From UBA1672 sp963977495 (GTDB taxonomy: Bacteria; Pseudomonadota; Alphaproteobacteria; Micavibrionales; Micavibrionaceae), in the NCBI GenBank assembly GCA_963977495.1, contig CAXBOT010000003.1:62001-126000 (forward strand): DNA of 64,000 nucleotides, written 5' to 3'. Under the pieces are notes generated by a model. It saw nothing but the letters and a program-made list of their open reading frames with translations. It was not told the origin of the DNA and did no database searches. Every line of letters begins with the position of its first letter. Positions within the stretch are counted from its first letter, which is position 1. The position numbers and the translations under genes are program-made. Below are positions 35,321 to 45,630 of this stretch, piece by piece.

Positions 35321-36154
35321 TTATTTCTGGCATGCAGGACAATAGAATGTCGAACGCCCCGCCTGCACAATACGTATAATCTGCGAATCGCACCGATCAT
35401 TCTGGCATGGATCATCTGCGCGGTCATACACCGCAAAACGATATTGAAAATACCCCAAAGAGCCATCGGTTAACTGATAATCGCGCAGCGTGCTACCGCC
35501 TGCCTCAATCGCCTTACGCAACACATCCTGACAACATGATACGATTCTATGTGCCTCAGCGGGCGTGATCGTGTGCGACAGGCGCGCCGGATTGATGCGC
35601 GCATAATATAAAGCCTCACACACATATATATTGCCAAGCCCCGCAACCACGCGCTGATCCAGTAATACCGTTTTGATATTGGTCTTTTTATTATGCAGCT
35701 TTGCCAGCAAATCCGCTGCGCTCCATGCCTCCAGCGGCTCCGCGCCCATCGCAGCAAAGGGCTTATCCGCCTGCCACGATTCTTGCGGCGCGATATACAT
35801 CATGCCGAATCGGCGCGGATCTTCGAAGGCGAAACAACACGAAGCATCCATGCGCACAATAATATGGTCATGCTTGCGCGGTACATAGGGACTGTCTGGC
35901 TTAAAAATACGAATGCGCCCTGACATACCCAAATGTAAAATCACCGCCCTGCCCGCAGGATGGAATTCCATAATGATATATTTACCACGGCGCGTGAGTG
36001 ATTCGATGCGTCGCCCTGTGAGATGTTGCCCGAAATCATCGGGCACGCGCACACGTAAATCATGGCGCTTGATCTGCACGCTTTTGATGGTATGCCCCTG
36101 AATGGCAGATTCCATGCCGCGACGAACCGTTTCGACTTCGGGAAGTTCAGGCAT
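35321..36154 (-). CDS. mutM: Formamidopyrimidine-DNA glycosylase
   Basis: A 277-residue bifunctional glycosylase/AP-lyase that removes 8-oxoguanine. The N-terminus MPELPEVETVRRGME gives the catalytic Pro and Glu after Met removal; the lysine in RRGKYIIMEF and the C-terminal zinc finger (CQNDRCDSQIIRIVQAGRST and CPACQ) complete the active site and DNA clamp. It starts 5 bp after the preceding gene. Confidence 0.97.
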   Translation of the reverse strand: MPELPEVETVRRGMESAIQGHTIKSVQIKRHDLRVRVPDDFGQHLTGRRIESLTRRGKYIIMEFHPAGRAVILHLGMSGRIRIFKPDSPYVPRKHDHIIVRMDASCCFAFEDPRRFGMMYIAPQESWQADKPFAAMGAEPLEAWSAADLLAKLHNKKTNIKTVLLDQRVVAGLGNIYVCEALYYARINPARLSHTITPAEAHRIVSCCQDVLRKAIEAGGSTLRDYQLTDGSLGYFQYRFAVYDRADDPCQNDRCDSQIIRIVQAGRSTFYCPACQK

Positions 36155-36159
36155 AGAGC

Positions 36160-36819
36160 TTATTGCTCTGTGACGGGGGCGACCGGCATAAATTGCAAAA
36201 CAGGCGCGCCTTTGAAATCGTCATATACAAATAACGGATGATAGAGCTTACCGGGGATATCGCGCTCCTTGGCTATAAAATACAGCGCGGGGTCGTCTTT
36301 CTTCTGTGAGACAACCATTTGATAATTACGCATCGTCAGAATTTTGTAACGAATCCCCTTCATTTGCAAAGAGGGCTGCGCTTCGCGCTTTGGGTAGAGC
36401 TCCAGATGGCCGGAGATTGCATCATATTCATAAACACCCTTGGAAAACTTTCTCAACAAATCCTGCGGCTTTTCAACATACACAATTTCAAATATACCCT
36501 CGCCGAGCGTGATTTCAGCAATACCCGATTTCCCGATTCTGGAGAACCAGCGCCCCTCAATAGCGTCCACGGATGGGTGAAGCATCTCCGCGCGCGTTTC
36601 CGGCAGCTTCGCCTGAATTTTATCCTGTGCGACTTTTTGCGCTGCGTGCTGATTTTTGGGTTGCACCTCTATCACAGCATTACCGACATCAGAAAAACGC
36701 AAATATCCTAAAATCAAGATACTCACAACCGCCGCGAAGGCGACGAAAGCAAAAAGAGCAGCATTGAATTTCGTACCTATCTGCGAACCGCTTCCTCTTT
36801 TTACTCTTCTATTTTTCAT
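36160..36819 (-). CDS. Hypothetical membrane protein upstream of mutM
   Basis: A 219-residue protein with a basic cytoplasmic N-terminus (MKNRRVKRGSGSQ), one membrane helix at about 18-42 and a periplasmic domain of about 160 residues with beta-rich character (IAEITLGEGIFEIVYVEKPQ, GHLELYPKREAQPSL). No family recognised. Coupled closely to mutM (5-bp spacing), which suggests co-transcription but not shared function. Confidence 0.65.
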   Translation of the reverse strand: MKNRRVKRGSGSQIGTKFNAALFAFVAFAAVVSILILGYLRFSDVGNAVIEVQPKNQHAAQKVAQDKIQAKLPETRAEMLHPSVDAIEGRWFSRIGKSGIAEITLGEGIFEIVYVEKPQDLLRKFSKGVYEYDAISGHLELYPKREAQPSLQMKGIRYKILTMRNYQMVVSQKKDDPALYFIAKERDIPGKLYHPLFVYDDFKGAPVLQFMPVAPVTEQ

Positions 36820-36967
36820 TATTTATCTCACTTAAATCGTTCTGCGTCGTCAAACGCTATTATAAAGGTACAGAATGCTATAAAACAAATCATTCTTAAG
36901 ATATTGATTTTATTATATTTTAACCTTTTTTCCGTAGTCTGTCCGTATCACCGTAATCGAGCGACAC

Positions 36968-37492
36968 ATGACACTATACATTACAGCGCAAATCATCGGA
37001 TTTCTAGGATATCTTTTTTTGGTCAGTGCGCCAAATTTTAAAAACCAGCGCGGCATCATCAGAACGGAAATTCTGGCCTGTAGCTTTTTATGCCTGCAAT
37101 GGGTGTTGCTGGCGCAACCGACCCTAATGGTTCTGAACATTCTTAATATTATGGTTTCCATGCTTGCCTTAAAAATAAAGCAGCCGCGCATCATGCACAA
37201 TATCACACCCGTATTATATATAGTCGGCTGTGGCGCGCTACTACTCACTGCGCAAGGGTCAACCATAGACATGTTATGCATCATTGCATTTTGCGCTGTC
37301 GTACGGGCAAAATCGTCACAGAACATCGTCACCTTTCGGTCTTTCTCCATTTTAGCAGGCGCGGCTTTTACCATATGCGGCATCATCGCCCTGTCCATAC
37401 CCGCAACGCTTTTCAATATCGTCTTTATATTGGTGCATACAAAAAATATTTTGGGCGCGACGGCCATACCGTCAAACCAATTACAGAGCTAA
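36968..37492 (+). CDS. YgjV-type inner membrane protein
   Basis: A 174-residue protein with about six membrane helices covering nearly all of its length. The opening helix IIGFLGYLFLVSAPNFKNQR and the later FNIVFILVHTKNI fit the YgjV family of inner-membrane proteins, whose function is unknown. Single gene, 269 bp before the XRE regulator. Confidence 0.7.
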   Translation: MTLYITAQIIGFLGYLFLVSAPNFKNQRGIIRTEILACSFLCLQWVLLAQPTLMVLNILNIMVSMLALKIKQPRIMHNITPVLYIVGCGALLLTAQGSTIDMLCIIAFCAVVRAKSSQNIVTFRSFSILAGAAFTICGIIALSIPATLFNIVFILVHTKNILGATAIPSNQLQS

Positions 37493-37625
37493 AAAAGAAA
37501 AAAGCTGGCCGCACAGAGGCGAGCCAACTTTCTTACGCAGTAAAAATGTGTGTGGGGCACATTTCTATAAATTCATACCGCTGATCGTTATTGGGCAATA
37601 TGCACATAATTTTGCCACATTGTCA

Positions 37626-37637
37626 ACATAATTATGT
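37626..37637. promoter_or_regulatory. Palindrome upstream of the XRE regulator
   Basis: Perfect 12-bp palindrome ACATAATTATGT with a partial second copy (ACATAATT) 25 bp earlier, about 125 bp upstream of the regulator start. Candidate operator for the XRE protein encoded downstream. Confidence 0.4.
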
Positions 37638-37761
37638 CAATTTCATGTATTTTTATGCATTTTTATGCTCTTTTCGCGCACAACTATGGACAATTCCTTC
37701 AATCACAAATATAAGGAAAGATACGTTTTGTATTTGCAAACATTAGAGTGGTGGTCTTTGT

Positions 37762-38406
37762 ATGCCTACGGTCGATCAAATTAGAGCAGCGCGCGCGCTT
37801 ATAGGATGGAGTCAAGGTGACTTGGCGCAGCATTCTGATCTGTCACAAACAGGAATCGCCCGTATTGAGAACGGCACCAACCATCCCAATTCCACCACAA
37901 TAGAAAAAATTACAGCGGCCTTCGATTCTGTTGATGTTGAATTTATCGGCGAGAGCGGCGTTAAAAAACGCACCGGCGAAGTCAGAACCCTGCGCGGTAA
38001 GCAGGGCTTTAGAAATTTCATGGATGATGTCTATGAGGTCGCATCCGAACAAGGCGGCCCCATTTGCCTGTATAACGCAAAGCCGGAAAACTGGCACAAA
38101 TATCTCGGTGAAGATTGGTATCGCGAACATTCCGAACGTATGCAGAAAATCAGTGATAACTATGAATTCAAAGTCAGTGTCAATGAAGGCGAGCATGAAT
38201 TTATCGGCAGAGCTTTTGTCGAATATCGCTGGTTTCCCAAAGAATTATTTAACGAACAATCTTTTTATGCCTACGGGGATCGTTTGGCATTTTTAAATTT
38301 CAGCAACGATGATGTACGAATTAACGTCTTTAAAAACAAAGACTTTGCTGACGGGTTCAGGGCTTTATTTAACATTGCGTGGAAACACGTATCCGTAAAG
38401 CCATAG
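37762..38406 (+). CDS. XRE-family regulator with C-terminal sensor-like domain
   Basis: A 214-residue protein. Residues 6-58 form a Cro/CI-type helix-turn-helix (WSQGDLAQHSDLSQTGIARIENG, HPNSTTIEKI). The rest (about 80-210) is a domain with EYRWFPKELF, FYAYGDRLAFLNF and FADGFRALFNIAW, a pattern that resembles the ligand domain in TrmB-like regulators. It is followed after 18 bp by the formyltransferase gene, so it most likely controls that gene and itself. Confidence 0.75.
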   Translation: MPTVDQIRAARALIGWSQGDLAQHSDLSQTGIARIENGTNHPNSTTIEKITAAFDSVDVEFIGESGVKKRTGEVRTLRGKQGFRNFMDDVYEVASEQGGPICLYNAKPENWHKYLGEDWYREHSERMQKISDNYEFKVSVNEGEHEFIGRAFVEYRWFPKELFNEQSFYAYGDRLAFLNFSNDDVRINVFKNKDFADGFRALFNIAWKHVSVKP

Positions 38407-38424
38407 TAAAAAAGTAAGTAAATT

Positions 38425-39540
38425 ATGAGTAACACAGACAAACCAGATCAAAACGGTCTTATTGTATCAGGTGTGCGTTCAACCACGGTGTTTAACGGCA
38501 ACGCGCAGCTTGGTAGTAATAATGTACCCGCCAATGATACCAAAAAGGTGGTTCTCTTTACCGGAGATAACGGCACATCGCATGCCGTACTCAATAAACT
38601 CATTCCCGAATTACTGGATGCCGGCATAGAGCCGATTGTGCTGCTCACACCCGGTACCCATTCACCGAAAGCCAAAATCCCTGAAATCAAAGATTTTTCA
38701 TTCTTTGAAACAGGCATACTGGAAAGCATTTATGATTACGTGGAGAACTCCAAGCCCCTCTTAGATCACCACGGCGCCCCGAGAGAGGACATGCAATACT
38801 CCCTCAATCAACTCGCCGCGCTTTACAATGTTCAAATCGCAAAAATTGATAATGTGAATGATCCGGCGCTGATCTCTCAAATCGCCGAAGACCCGAGTAT
38901 TATCGGCGCGGTCTCTGTAAAGAACTATAAACTCTTTTGCCCCGAGGCCATTGAAACCCTGAAAGAAGACGGTAAATTCCTTTGGAACGTCCATACAGGC
39001 GAACTCCCCGCCTTTCGGGGGGTATTTATCCCTGTGCGCGTTATGCAAGATGACAAGAACGAGTATGGCTGGACCTTGCATGAGGTTGATGAAGGCATCG
39101 ACACAGGCGCGGTGATTGACATTCGCACGCGCCGCCTGAAGGAAGGCGATACCGCGCTCAATGCCTATTTCGGCATGGTTGGCAAAGGCGCGGATATGAT
39201 TGCAGATAATGTGAAATTGGCCGCAAAAGCAATGCCGCGCCCGCCCATTCCCCAAGACCACGATCAGGCGCGTTATTTCAGTTTTCCCACCGCCGAAGAA
39301 ATTCACGCGCTGGAAGAAAAAAATCCGCCGCAGCATCTCTATGATCAGGAAGAGATGATTAAATATTATCTGGAGCAATTCAGCGATCCTGATTATCCGA
39401 ATCATGCCAATGGTCTTTATTTTACCATCCAAGGCGCCATTGACGATTATAAAAACGGCTCTGCCCCACAACGCAGACCCCAACTCTACACCTCGAATAA
39501 TAAGAGCACAGATGCAGATTACGGCGCGGATCCAGTATAG
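38425..39540 (+). CDS. Formyltransferase-domain protein of unknown substrate
   Basis: A 371-residue protein with a formyltransferase core of the Fmt/PurN/sugar N-formyltransferase type, which moves a formyl group from 10-formyl-tetrahydrofolate to an amine. The catalytic Asn and His are in WNVHTGELPAFRG (about 186-198) and the Asp in LHEVDEGIDTGAVID (about 216-230). The N-terminal Rossmann part (KKVVLFTGDNGTSHAVL) and the C-terminal 90 residues differ from Fmt, so it is not the housekeeping Met-tRNA formyltransferase. Paired with an XRE regulator. Substrate could be an amino sugar or a small amine. Confidence 0.75.
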   Translation: MSNTDKPDQNGLIVSGVRSTTVFNGNAQLGSNNVPANDTKKVVLFTGDNGTSHAVLNKLIPELLDAGIEPIVLLTPGTHSPKAKIPEIKDFSFFETGILESIYDYVENSKPLLDHHGAPREDMQYSLNQLAALYNVQIAKIDNVNDPALISQIAEDPSIIGAVSVKNYKLFCPEAIETLKEDGKFLWNVHTGELPAFRGVFIPVRVMQDDKNEYGWTLHEVDEGIDTGAVIDIRTRRLKEGDTALNAYFGMVGKGADMIADNVKLAAKAMPRPPIPQDHDQARYFSFPTAEEIHALEEKNPPQHLYDQEEMIKYYLEQFSDPDYPNHANGLYFTIQGAIDDYKNGSAPQRRPQLYTSNNKSTDADYGADPV

Positions 39541-39582
39541 ACGCTCCGCCGCCCCCTTCAAACTTCAAGCAACAAATCACAT

Positions 39583-39613
39583 AAAAAAAGCCCCGCGATA
39601 AACGGGGCTTTTA
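39583..39613. terminator. Bidirectional terminator between formyltransferase gene and groL
   Basis: AAAAGCCCCG-N7-CGGGGCTTTT flanked by A and T runs, between convergent genes. Confidence 0.88.
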
Positions 39614-39648
39614 TAATTCTTTCGCCTAAGCGTTAAGGGATGGTTGGA

Positions 39649-41304
<1,656 letters not shown>

Positions 41305-41338
41305 TATAAATCTCCTTAAGATTTAGCGTAAAATTAGA

Positions 41339-41629
41339 TTAGGCAGCAATAACACCGATGATGTCTGATTCTTTCATCACCATCAGGTCTTCACCGTCGA
41401 TTGAGACTTCTGTACCGGCCCATTTTGAAAAGATGACCTTGTCACCTGTTTTCACATCAAGAGCGCGAACATCACCATTGTCATTAACGTAACCACTACC
41501 TACGGCAACGATTTCGCCTTCTGACGGTTTCTCTTCTGCTGTACCTGGGATAATAATGCCACCTGCTGTTTTGGTTTCAGCTTCCGCGCGGCGGACTAAT
41601 ACGCGATCATGTAAAGGACGAAATTTCAT
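41339..41629 (-). CDS. groS: Co-chaperonin GroES
   Basis: A 96-residue lid protein for GroEL. I use the ATG at 41629 (MKFRPLHDRVLVRRAEAE), the family start, with GAAGGAAA upstream, rather than the longer frame from 41662. The mobile loop ETKTAGGIIIPGTAEEKP is present. Confidence 0.97.
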   Translation of the reverse strand: MKFRPLHDRVLVRRAEAETKTAGGIIIPGTAEEKPSEGEIVAVGSGYVNDNGDVRALDVKTGDKVIFSKWAGTEVSIDGEDLMVMKESDIIGVIAA

Positions 41630-41765
41630 ATTCGTATTTCCTTCTCGTTTATGGTTTAACAAGCAGGCCTTCCATCTTCTCTTTCCAAGAGCAAGAATAA
41701 GAAGACCCCTTCCACATCACAAAAGGACAGAAGCGTCATAACCTCGATTCTTTGTGAATGGTGAA

Positions 41766-41795
41766 CATATAACGCCGCAGCATATAAAATTCAAG
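41766..41795 (-). promoter_or_regulatory. Putative heat-shock (RpoH) promoter of groES-groEL
   Basis: On the minus strand CTTGAA, then 15 bp, then CGTTATATG, close to the alphaproteobacterial RpoH pattern (CTTG, 17-bp spacing, CYTATnT). It lies about 140 bp upstream of groES. No CIRCE element (TTAGCACTC dyad) is present. Confidence 0.55.
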
Positions 41796-41826
41796 AGATT
41801 TCAACGAGAATTTCGATACGATCCGA

Positions 41827-42141
41827 CTATTTAGGATTGTGCGCCAAGGCGACTTTCAATCCGTCCAGCGCTTCATCAAGGATAATCTGGCAAGACAGGC
41901 GGGAATTATCCTGTACGTCGAAGGCTTCATCCAGCATTTCTTCCTCATCCGCGCGCATGGCGGGAATGGTATCGAGCCAGTCCTGATCAACATAAACATG
42001 GCACGTCGCGCAGGCACATGCTCCGCCGCACTCGGCCTTAATCGGTAAACCGTGTTCACGAATGATTTCCATCACGCGCCACCCTGCCACAGCGTCAAGT
42101 TCATGTTCTTTTCCATTCAGATCAGTCACAAAGATTTTCAT
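41827..42141 (-). CDS. [2Fe-2S] ferredoxin (adrenodoxin type)
   Basis: A 104-residue electron carrier. Cluster ligands are Cys38, Cys44, Cys47 and Cys84 (ECGGACACATCHVY and RLSCQI). The sequence after the cluster loop (DEEEMLDEAFDVQDNSRLSC) is typical of the adrenodoxin/FdxB class that serves P450s, iron-sulfur assembly or heme A synthesis. It lies near ctaA, which needs such a donor, but transcribed from the other strand. It follows the membrane-protein gene by 13 bp. Confidence 0.92.
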   Translation of the reverse strand: MKIFVTDLNGKEHELDAVAGWRVMEIIREHGLPIKAECGGACACATCHVYVDQDWLDTIPAMRADEEEMLDEAFDVQDNSRLSCQIILDEALDGLKVALAHNPK

Positions 42142-42154
42142 AGCATCGTATTAT

Positions 42155-42982
42155 TTATTGTTCGGATTTTTTTTGATCATCGGATGACAGAATTTCGGTA
42201 ATACCATAGGTCATCGCAACCACCTGCAACGCCACCATGGTAATTTCAGCCGCAGCAGCAACCGCCGTATTCAACACAATATCAATACCGACCCCTTCAG
42301 GAATGGCAAGGCCAAGGATATTCACGACCCCCGCATATAAGATCAAAATCGGGAGTGTACAAATAAACCATGTTGCAAAAATATAGAATGATACGCTCAA
42401 TCCCTTAATCCGTCTTAAAAACGCAGTAAAGGAATAGCCCATCGCAACAGGAATATATAACCAGCCTAAACGGAACATCCAGACACCAACCCACAACAAC
42501 GACAAGCCAATCATGGCATGCCAGATTGTCGGCTCAATCGGGACGGGCTTCATATCTTGCGCCTGTAACATCGCGGCGTAATCATTAAACCATCCCGCAA
42601 AGGCGGTTTGGCACAATATAATCAATAAATACATGGCAAATCCGGCCTGCACGCACTGGGTCGGGCTCATCGGTCCGGCATAGCGCGCCGACGGTGTGCG
42701 CGTTTCAGGCGCGGTGATAGACCGCCCTGCGATAAAAATGGGCTCTTTATACAGAACGTATCGAATAAGACCGACCGCCAGAATGGCTTCCAAAATAAAG
42801 CCCGGCAACTTAATCAAGCCACTAAGCAAAAACTGATCTTCGATATACAGTACGTGAATTGCAAGCATACACGCCATTTTGACAAAAACCACGGGCGCAG
42901 CCACGCGCACCAAATATGAGCGCTCACGCCATAGCAGCTCGTAACTTTTTGCCGCCGCATCTACAAAATCAAAACTTGCCAT
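42155..42982 (-). CDS. Polytopic membrane protein
   Basis: A 275-residue protein with about six membrane helices (for example VRVAAPVVFVKMACMLAIHV, LPGFILEAILAVGLI and TWFICTLPILILYAGVV) and no family I recognise. It is 13 bp upstream of the ferredoxin gene, forming a two-gene unit. Divergent from ctaA. Confidence 0.65.
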   Translation of the reverse strand: MASFDFVDAAAKSYELLWRERSYLVRVAAPVVFVKMACMLAIHVLYIEDQFLLSGLIKLPGFILEAILAVGLIRYVLYKEPIFIAGRSITAPETRTPSARYAGPMSPTQCVQAGFAMYLLIILCQTAFAGWFNDYAAMLQAQDMKPVPIEPTIWHAMIGLSLLWVGVWMFRLGWLYIPVAMGYSFTAFLRRIKGLSVSFYIFATWFICTLPILILYAGVVNILGLAIPEGVGIDIVLNTAVAAAAEITMVALQVVAMTYGITEILSSDDQKKSEQ

Positions 42983-43100
42983 TCCTGCTTTCTCGGTTTA
43001 TGAGTCAAACCAGAACACGTAATACATCTAACAACACTCCGGCACTATGATTTATAGGGGATAACATCCCGTTGTGCCATAGGCTTTTTAAAAAACAGAG

Positions 43101-44150
43101 ATGACCGAACCAAATATTCAAAAACACTTAGCAACAATTTCTAACTGGCTGTTTTTCTGCTGCTTTACAGTTTTTTGCATGATCATTGTCGGGGCGATCA
43201 CCCGATTGAGCGAATCCGGTTTATCCATGGTGGAATGGCGCCCCTTAATCGGGACACTGCCCCCGATGAATGATGCAGAATGGCACCGCGTTTTTGATCT
43301 GTATAAAGAGTCCCCTGAATTCCAGAAAAAGAATTTTTGGATGTCGCTGGCTGATTTCCAGCATATTTTCTTTTGGGAATGGTTTCACCGCCTGTTAGGG
43401 CGGCTGATCGGGATGATCTACCTCCTCCCTCTCTTATTTTTCTATTTCAAGGGCTGGATACCAAAGGGCTATAAAAAACCCTTACTCGGCCTTTTCCTGC
43501 TTGGCGGCGCGCAAGGTTTTATGGGCTGGTACATGGTCACAAGCGGTTTGGTTAACGAGCCTGCCGTTTCGCATTACCGTTTGGCCGCGCATTTATCGCT
43601 CGCGCTCTTATTGCTTCAAAGCATGCTCTGGCTGGGGCTTAGCCTCCGAAAACAAGCCATGCAGATTGTATCCCCGCCTGATTCCGCGCTGTATTATCAT
43701 GGCTTAGTCAGCCTGTGCATGTTGATTTTGACAATTTTCTGGGGCGCCTATACCGCCGGTCTGGATGCGGGGCTGGTCTATAACGACACATTCCCCAAAA
43801 TGGGCGCAACATGGATTCCCGAAGAGGTCTGGTTTTATAAACCCGTATGGCAAAATTTCTTTGAAAACCACGCAGGCGTACAATTCGCGCATAGATGGTT
43901 GGCCATAATCACCACCGTAGTCATCACCAGTCTTGCACTTCATGCCGGTCATAAAAAAAGAACAGAGCGCAGCTTTCTCTTGCTCGCCATCGTCGTGTTC
44001 ATACAGCTATCTTTGGGGATTATGACTTTATTCTCACATGTCGATCTACACATTGCAGCGACACATCAGGCAGGCGCGGTTATATTGCTCAGCACTTTGA
44101 TTTTCTGTTTGCACGCAACGCGGTCTAAGCCGCCTTTGCCAACGCATTAA
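43101..44150 (+). CDS. ctaA: Heme A synthase CtaA (COX15 type)
   Basis: A 349-residue membrane enzyme that oxidises the C8 methyl of heme O to give heme A for cytochrome aa3 oxidase. It shows the family start GAITRLSESGLSMVEWRPL, then histidines in the helices EWFHRLLGRLIGMIY, HYRLAAHLSLALL, FAHRWLAIITTV and AATHQAGAVILL that bind heme. Length fits the alphaproteobacterial type 2. Its 3' end overlaps the convergent Pro-rich gene by 26 bp. The start has weak ribosome-site sequence. Confidence 0.96.
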   Translation: MTEPNIQKHLATISNWLFFCCFTVFCMIIVGAITRLSESGLSMVEWRPLIGTLPPMNDAEWHRVFDLYKESPEFQKKNFWMSLADFQHIFFWEWFHRLLGRLIGMIYLLPLLFFYFKGWIPKGYKKPLLGLFLLGGAQGFMGWYMVTSGLVNEPAVSHYRLAAHLSLALLLLQSMLWLGLSLRKQAMQIVSPPDSALYYHGLVSLCMLILTIFWGAYTAGLDAGLVYNDTFPKMGATWIPEEVWFYKPVWQNFFENHAGVQFAHRWLAIITTVVITSLALHAGHKKRTERSFLLLAIVVFIQLSLGIMTLFSHVDLHIAATHQAGAVILLSTLIFCLHATRSKPPLPTH

Positions 44151-45453
44151 ACATCGTTTTATAAACACCCTTCGCGGCCTTCGATGCCTGCGGTAAAGTC
44201 AGTTCTTCAATTTTTGCAGGTTCTTGCACGCCCTCTTCTTGCGGCGTTTCGGCAGGCGGCGGTGCGGGTGGTTTCAATATATCCGGCATATCCGCAACCG
44301 GATCAGGCTGCGGCGGTGTGGCGGCTTGATCTTGCGGCGGCTGAGCAGCGGGCGCGGGCGTTTCAGGGATCGGCGTTGCCGCAGTCGGCACCTCAGGCGG
44401 CATAACCGCGGCATCCTGTGTTTCCTGAACGTCTGGCGCAGGCACAACGGGCGGCGGCAATGGCGTTTCAATCGGCTTCACATTATCGGCAGCCTCCGGC
44501 ACAGGTGGCGGCGCCGTTGACGGTTTTGCGGCGGATGGTGGTGCCTCGGCTAATGGTCGTATCTTTGATTCCTGAGATGCAGGGGGCAATTGCGTCTTTT
44601 CAGACGGTGGTTGCTCCGGCTCGGATGGCGGCGACGCGGGCGCGGCGGGCTGTTGCATTTTTTCAACAACGCTCGATATCTCAGGCACAGCTTCTTCCTC
44701 GGACGGCGCGGTTGTATCGATCGGTTTTATATTATCGTCAATATCATTATGATTACTGAGTAATGTTTTTTCCGCGTCAGATAATTTTGCATCGGAATCA
44801 AGCAAAGCCGGATCAACAATCCCAGTTTGATTATCGGCTTTATTCATGTCTTTTTCTTCGCCGAGAATGGCCGTATCGGCAATATCATCTTGCGCCTCAA
44901 TATCAACCTGCAGATCTTCTGACACCTCATCAACACTCGACGTGTCTGAAAGATCATCAGGCGCGCCGCTTTTGTCTTCGGCGGGTTTTTCAATCGGGGC
45001 ATCTGCTGATTTTTCATTTTTTTCCGCGGCTAATACACCGGGGCGAACACGTTCAATCACGTCTTCTGCATACAGATATGTTGACATGCTTGCGCCATAT
45101 TGATCAATCACACTGCCGACATAATCAAATTTCAATGATCCTGCATCGACACTTTGATTAACGATCTCCGCCATCGTGGCCTTCAACGCGATACGCCTGT
45201 CATTGGCGTCATCTTCTAATTTTTCACGATGCTTTTTATCTTCGACCCCATTAATATCATAATTAATAAGATCAGTGCCGTACAAATACTGCGCTACTTC
45301 CGGCCATTTCTCTCTGAATCTATTGCGTCCACTGGGATTTTTTGAAATGTATAAAATACCAAGCGCCTCTTTCAAATCGTTGAGCTTTTCGCTAAACGCC
45401 GCCATGGAGTTTGCTGCTGGCACGCCGTCTTTTTTTTGTTCCGCCTTTGACAT
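44125..45453 (-). CDS. Hypothetical Pro/Ala-rich protein
   Basis: A 442-residue protein with a folded-looking helical N-terminus (residues 18-145, including LNDLKEALGILYISKNPSGR and KWPEVAQYLYGTDLIN). It is followed by an acidic linker and a long Pro/Ala/Glu-rich region (about 240-415) and a final short helix. No membrane helix or signal. Family not recognised. The disordered tail recalls the DotL tail, and secretion by the Dot/Icm system could be asked, but nothing in the sequence proves it. Confidence 0.6.
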   Translation of the reverse strand: MSKAEQKKDGVPAANSMAAFSEKLNDLKEALGILYISKNPSGRNRFREKWPEVAQYLYGTDLINYDINGVEDKKHREKLEDDANDRRIALKATMAEIVNQSVDAGSLKFDYVGSVIDQYGASMSTYLYAEDVIERVRPGVLAAEKNEKSADAPIEKPAEDKSGAPDDLSDTSSVDEVSEDLQVDIEAQDDIADTAILGEEKDMNKADNQTGIVDPALLDSDAKLSDAEKTLLSNHNDIDDNIKPIDTTAPSEEEAVPEISSVVEKMQQPAAPASPPSEPEQPPSEKTQLPPASQESKIRPLAEAPPSAAKPSTAPPPVPEAADNVKPIETPLPPPVVPAPDVQETQDAAVMPPEVPTAATPIPETPAPAAQPPQDQAATPPQPDPVADMPDILKPPAPPPAETPQEEGVQEPAKIEELTLPQASKAAKGVYKTMFNALAKAA

Positions 45454-45630
45454 CTAAGTCCGCCCTCTTACGTACAGTTTTCTCATACCATCTTTTTCAC
45501 AATAACCTATATCATAGCATTTGTAGGCCATTTTAAAACACCTATCAAAAATTACAGGAAATAAAACACGTCTATGTCTATTTTTGTACATAATCCGCGT
45601 TAAAAACAGATTAAAAAGCGGAAAAAATAT

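Noticed and set aside
38425..39540. Housekeeping methionyl-tRNA formyltransferase (fmt)
   Set aside because: The catalytic triad is present but the N- and C-terminal parts differ from Fmt, and no def gene is adjacent.
38761..39561. A 266-codon minus-strand frame
   Set aside because: It is the antisense shadow of the formyltransferase gene, which has motif support and a ribosome site.
41663..41826. CIRCE element upstream of groES
   Set aside because: No TTAGCACTC-N9-GAGTGCTAA dyad or close variant is present.
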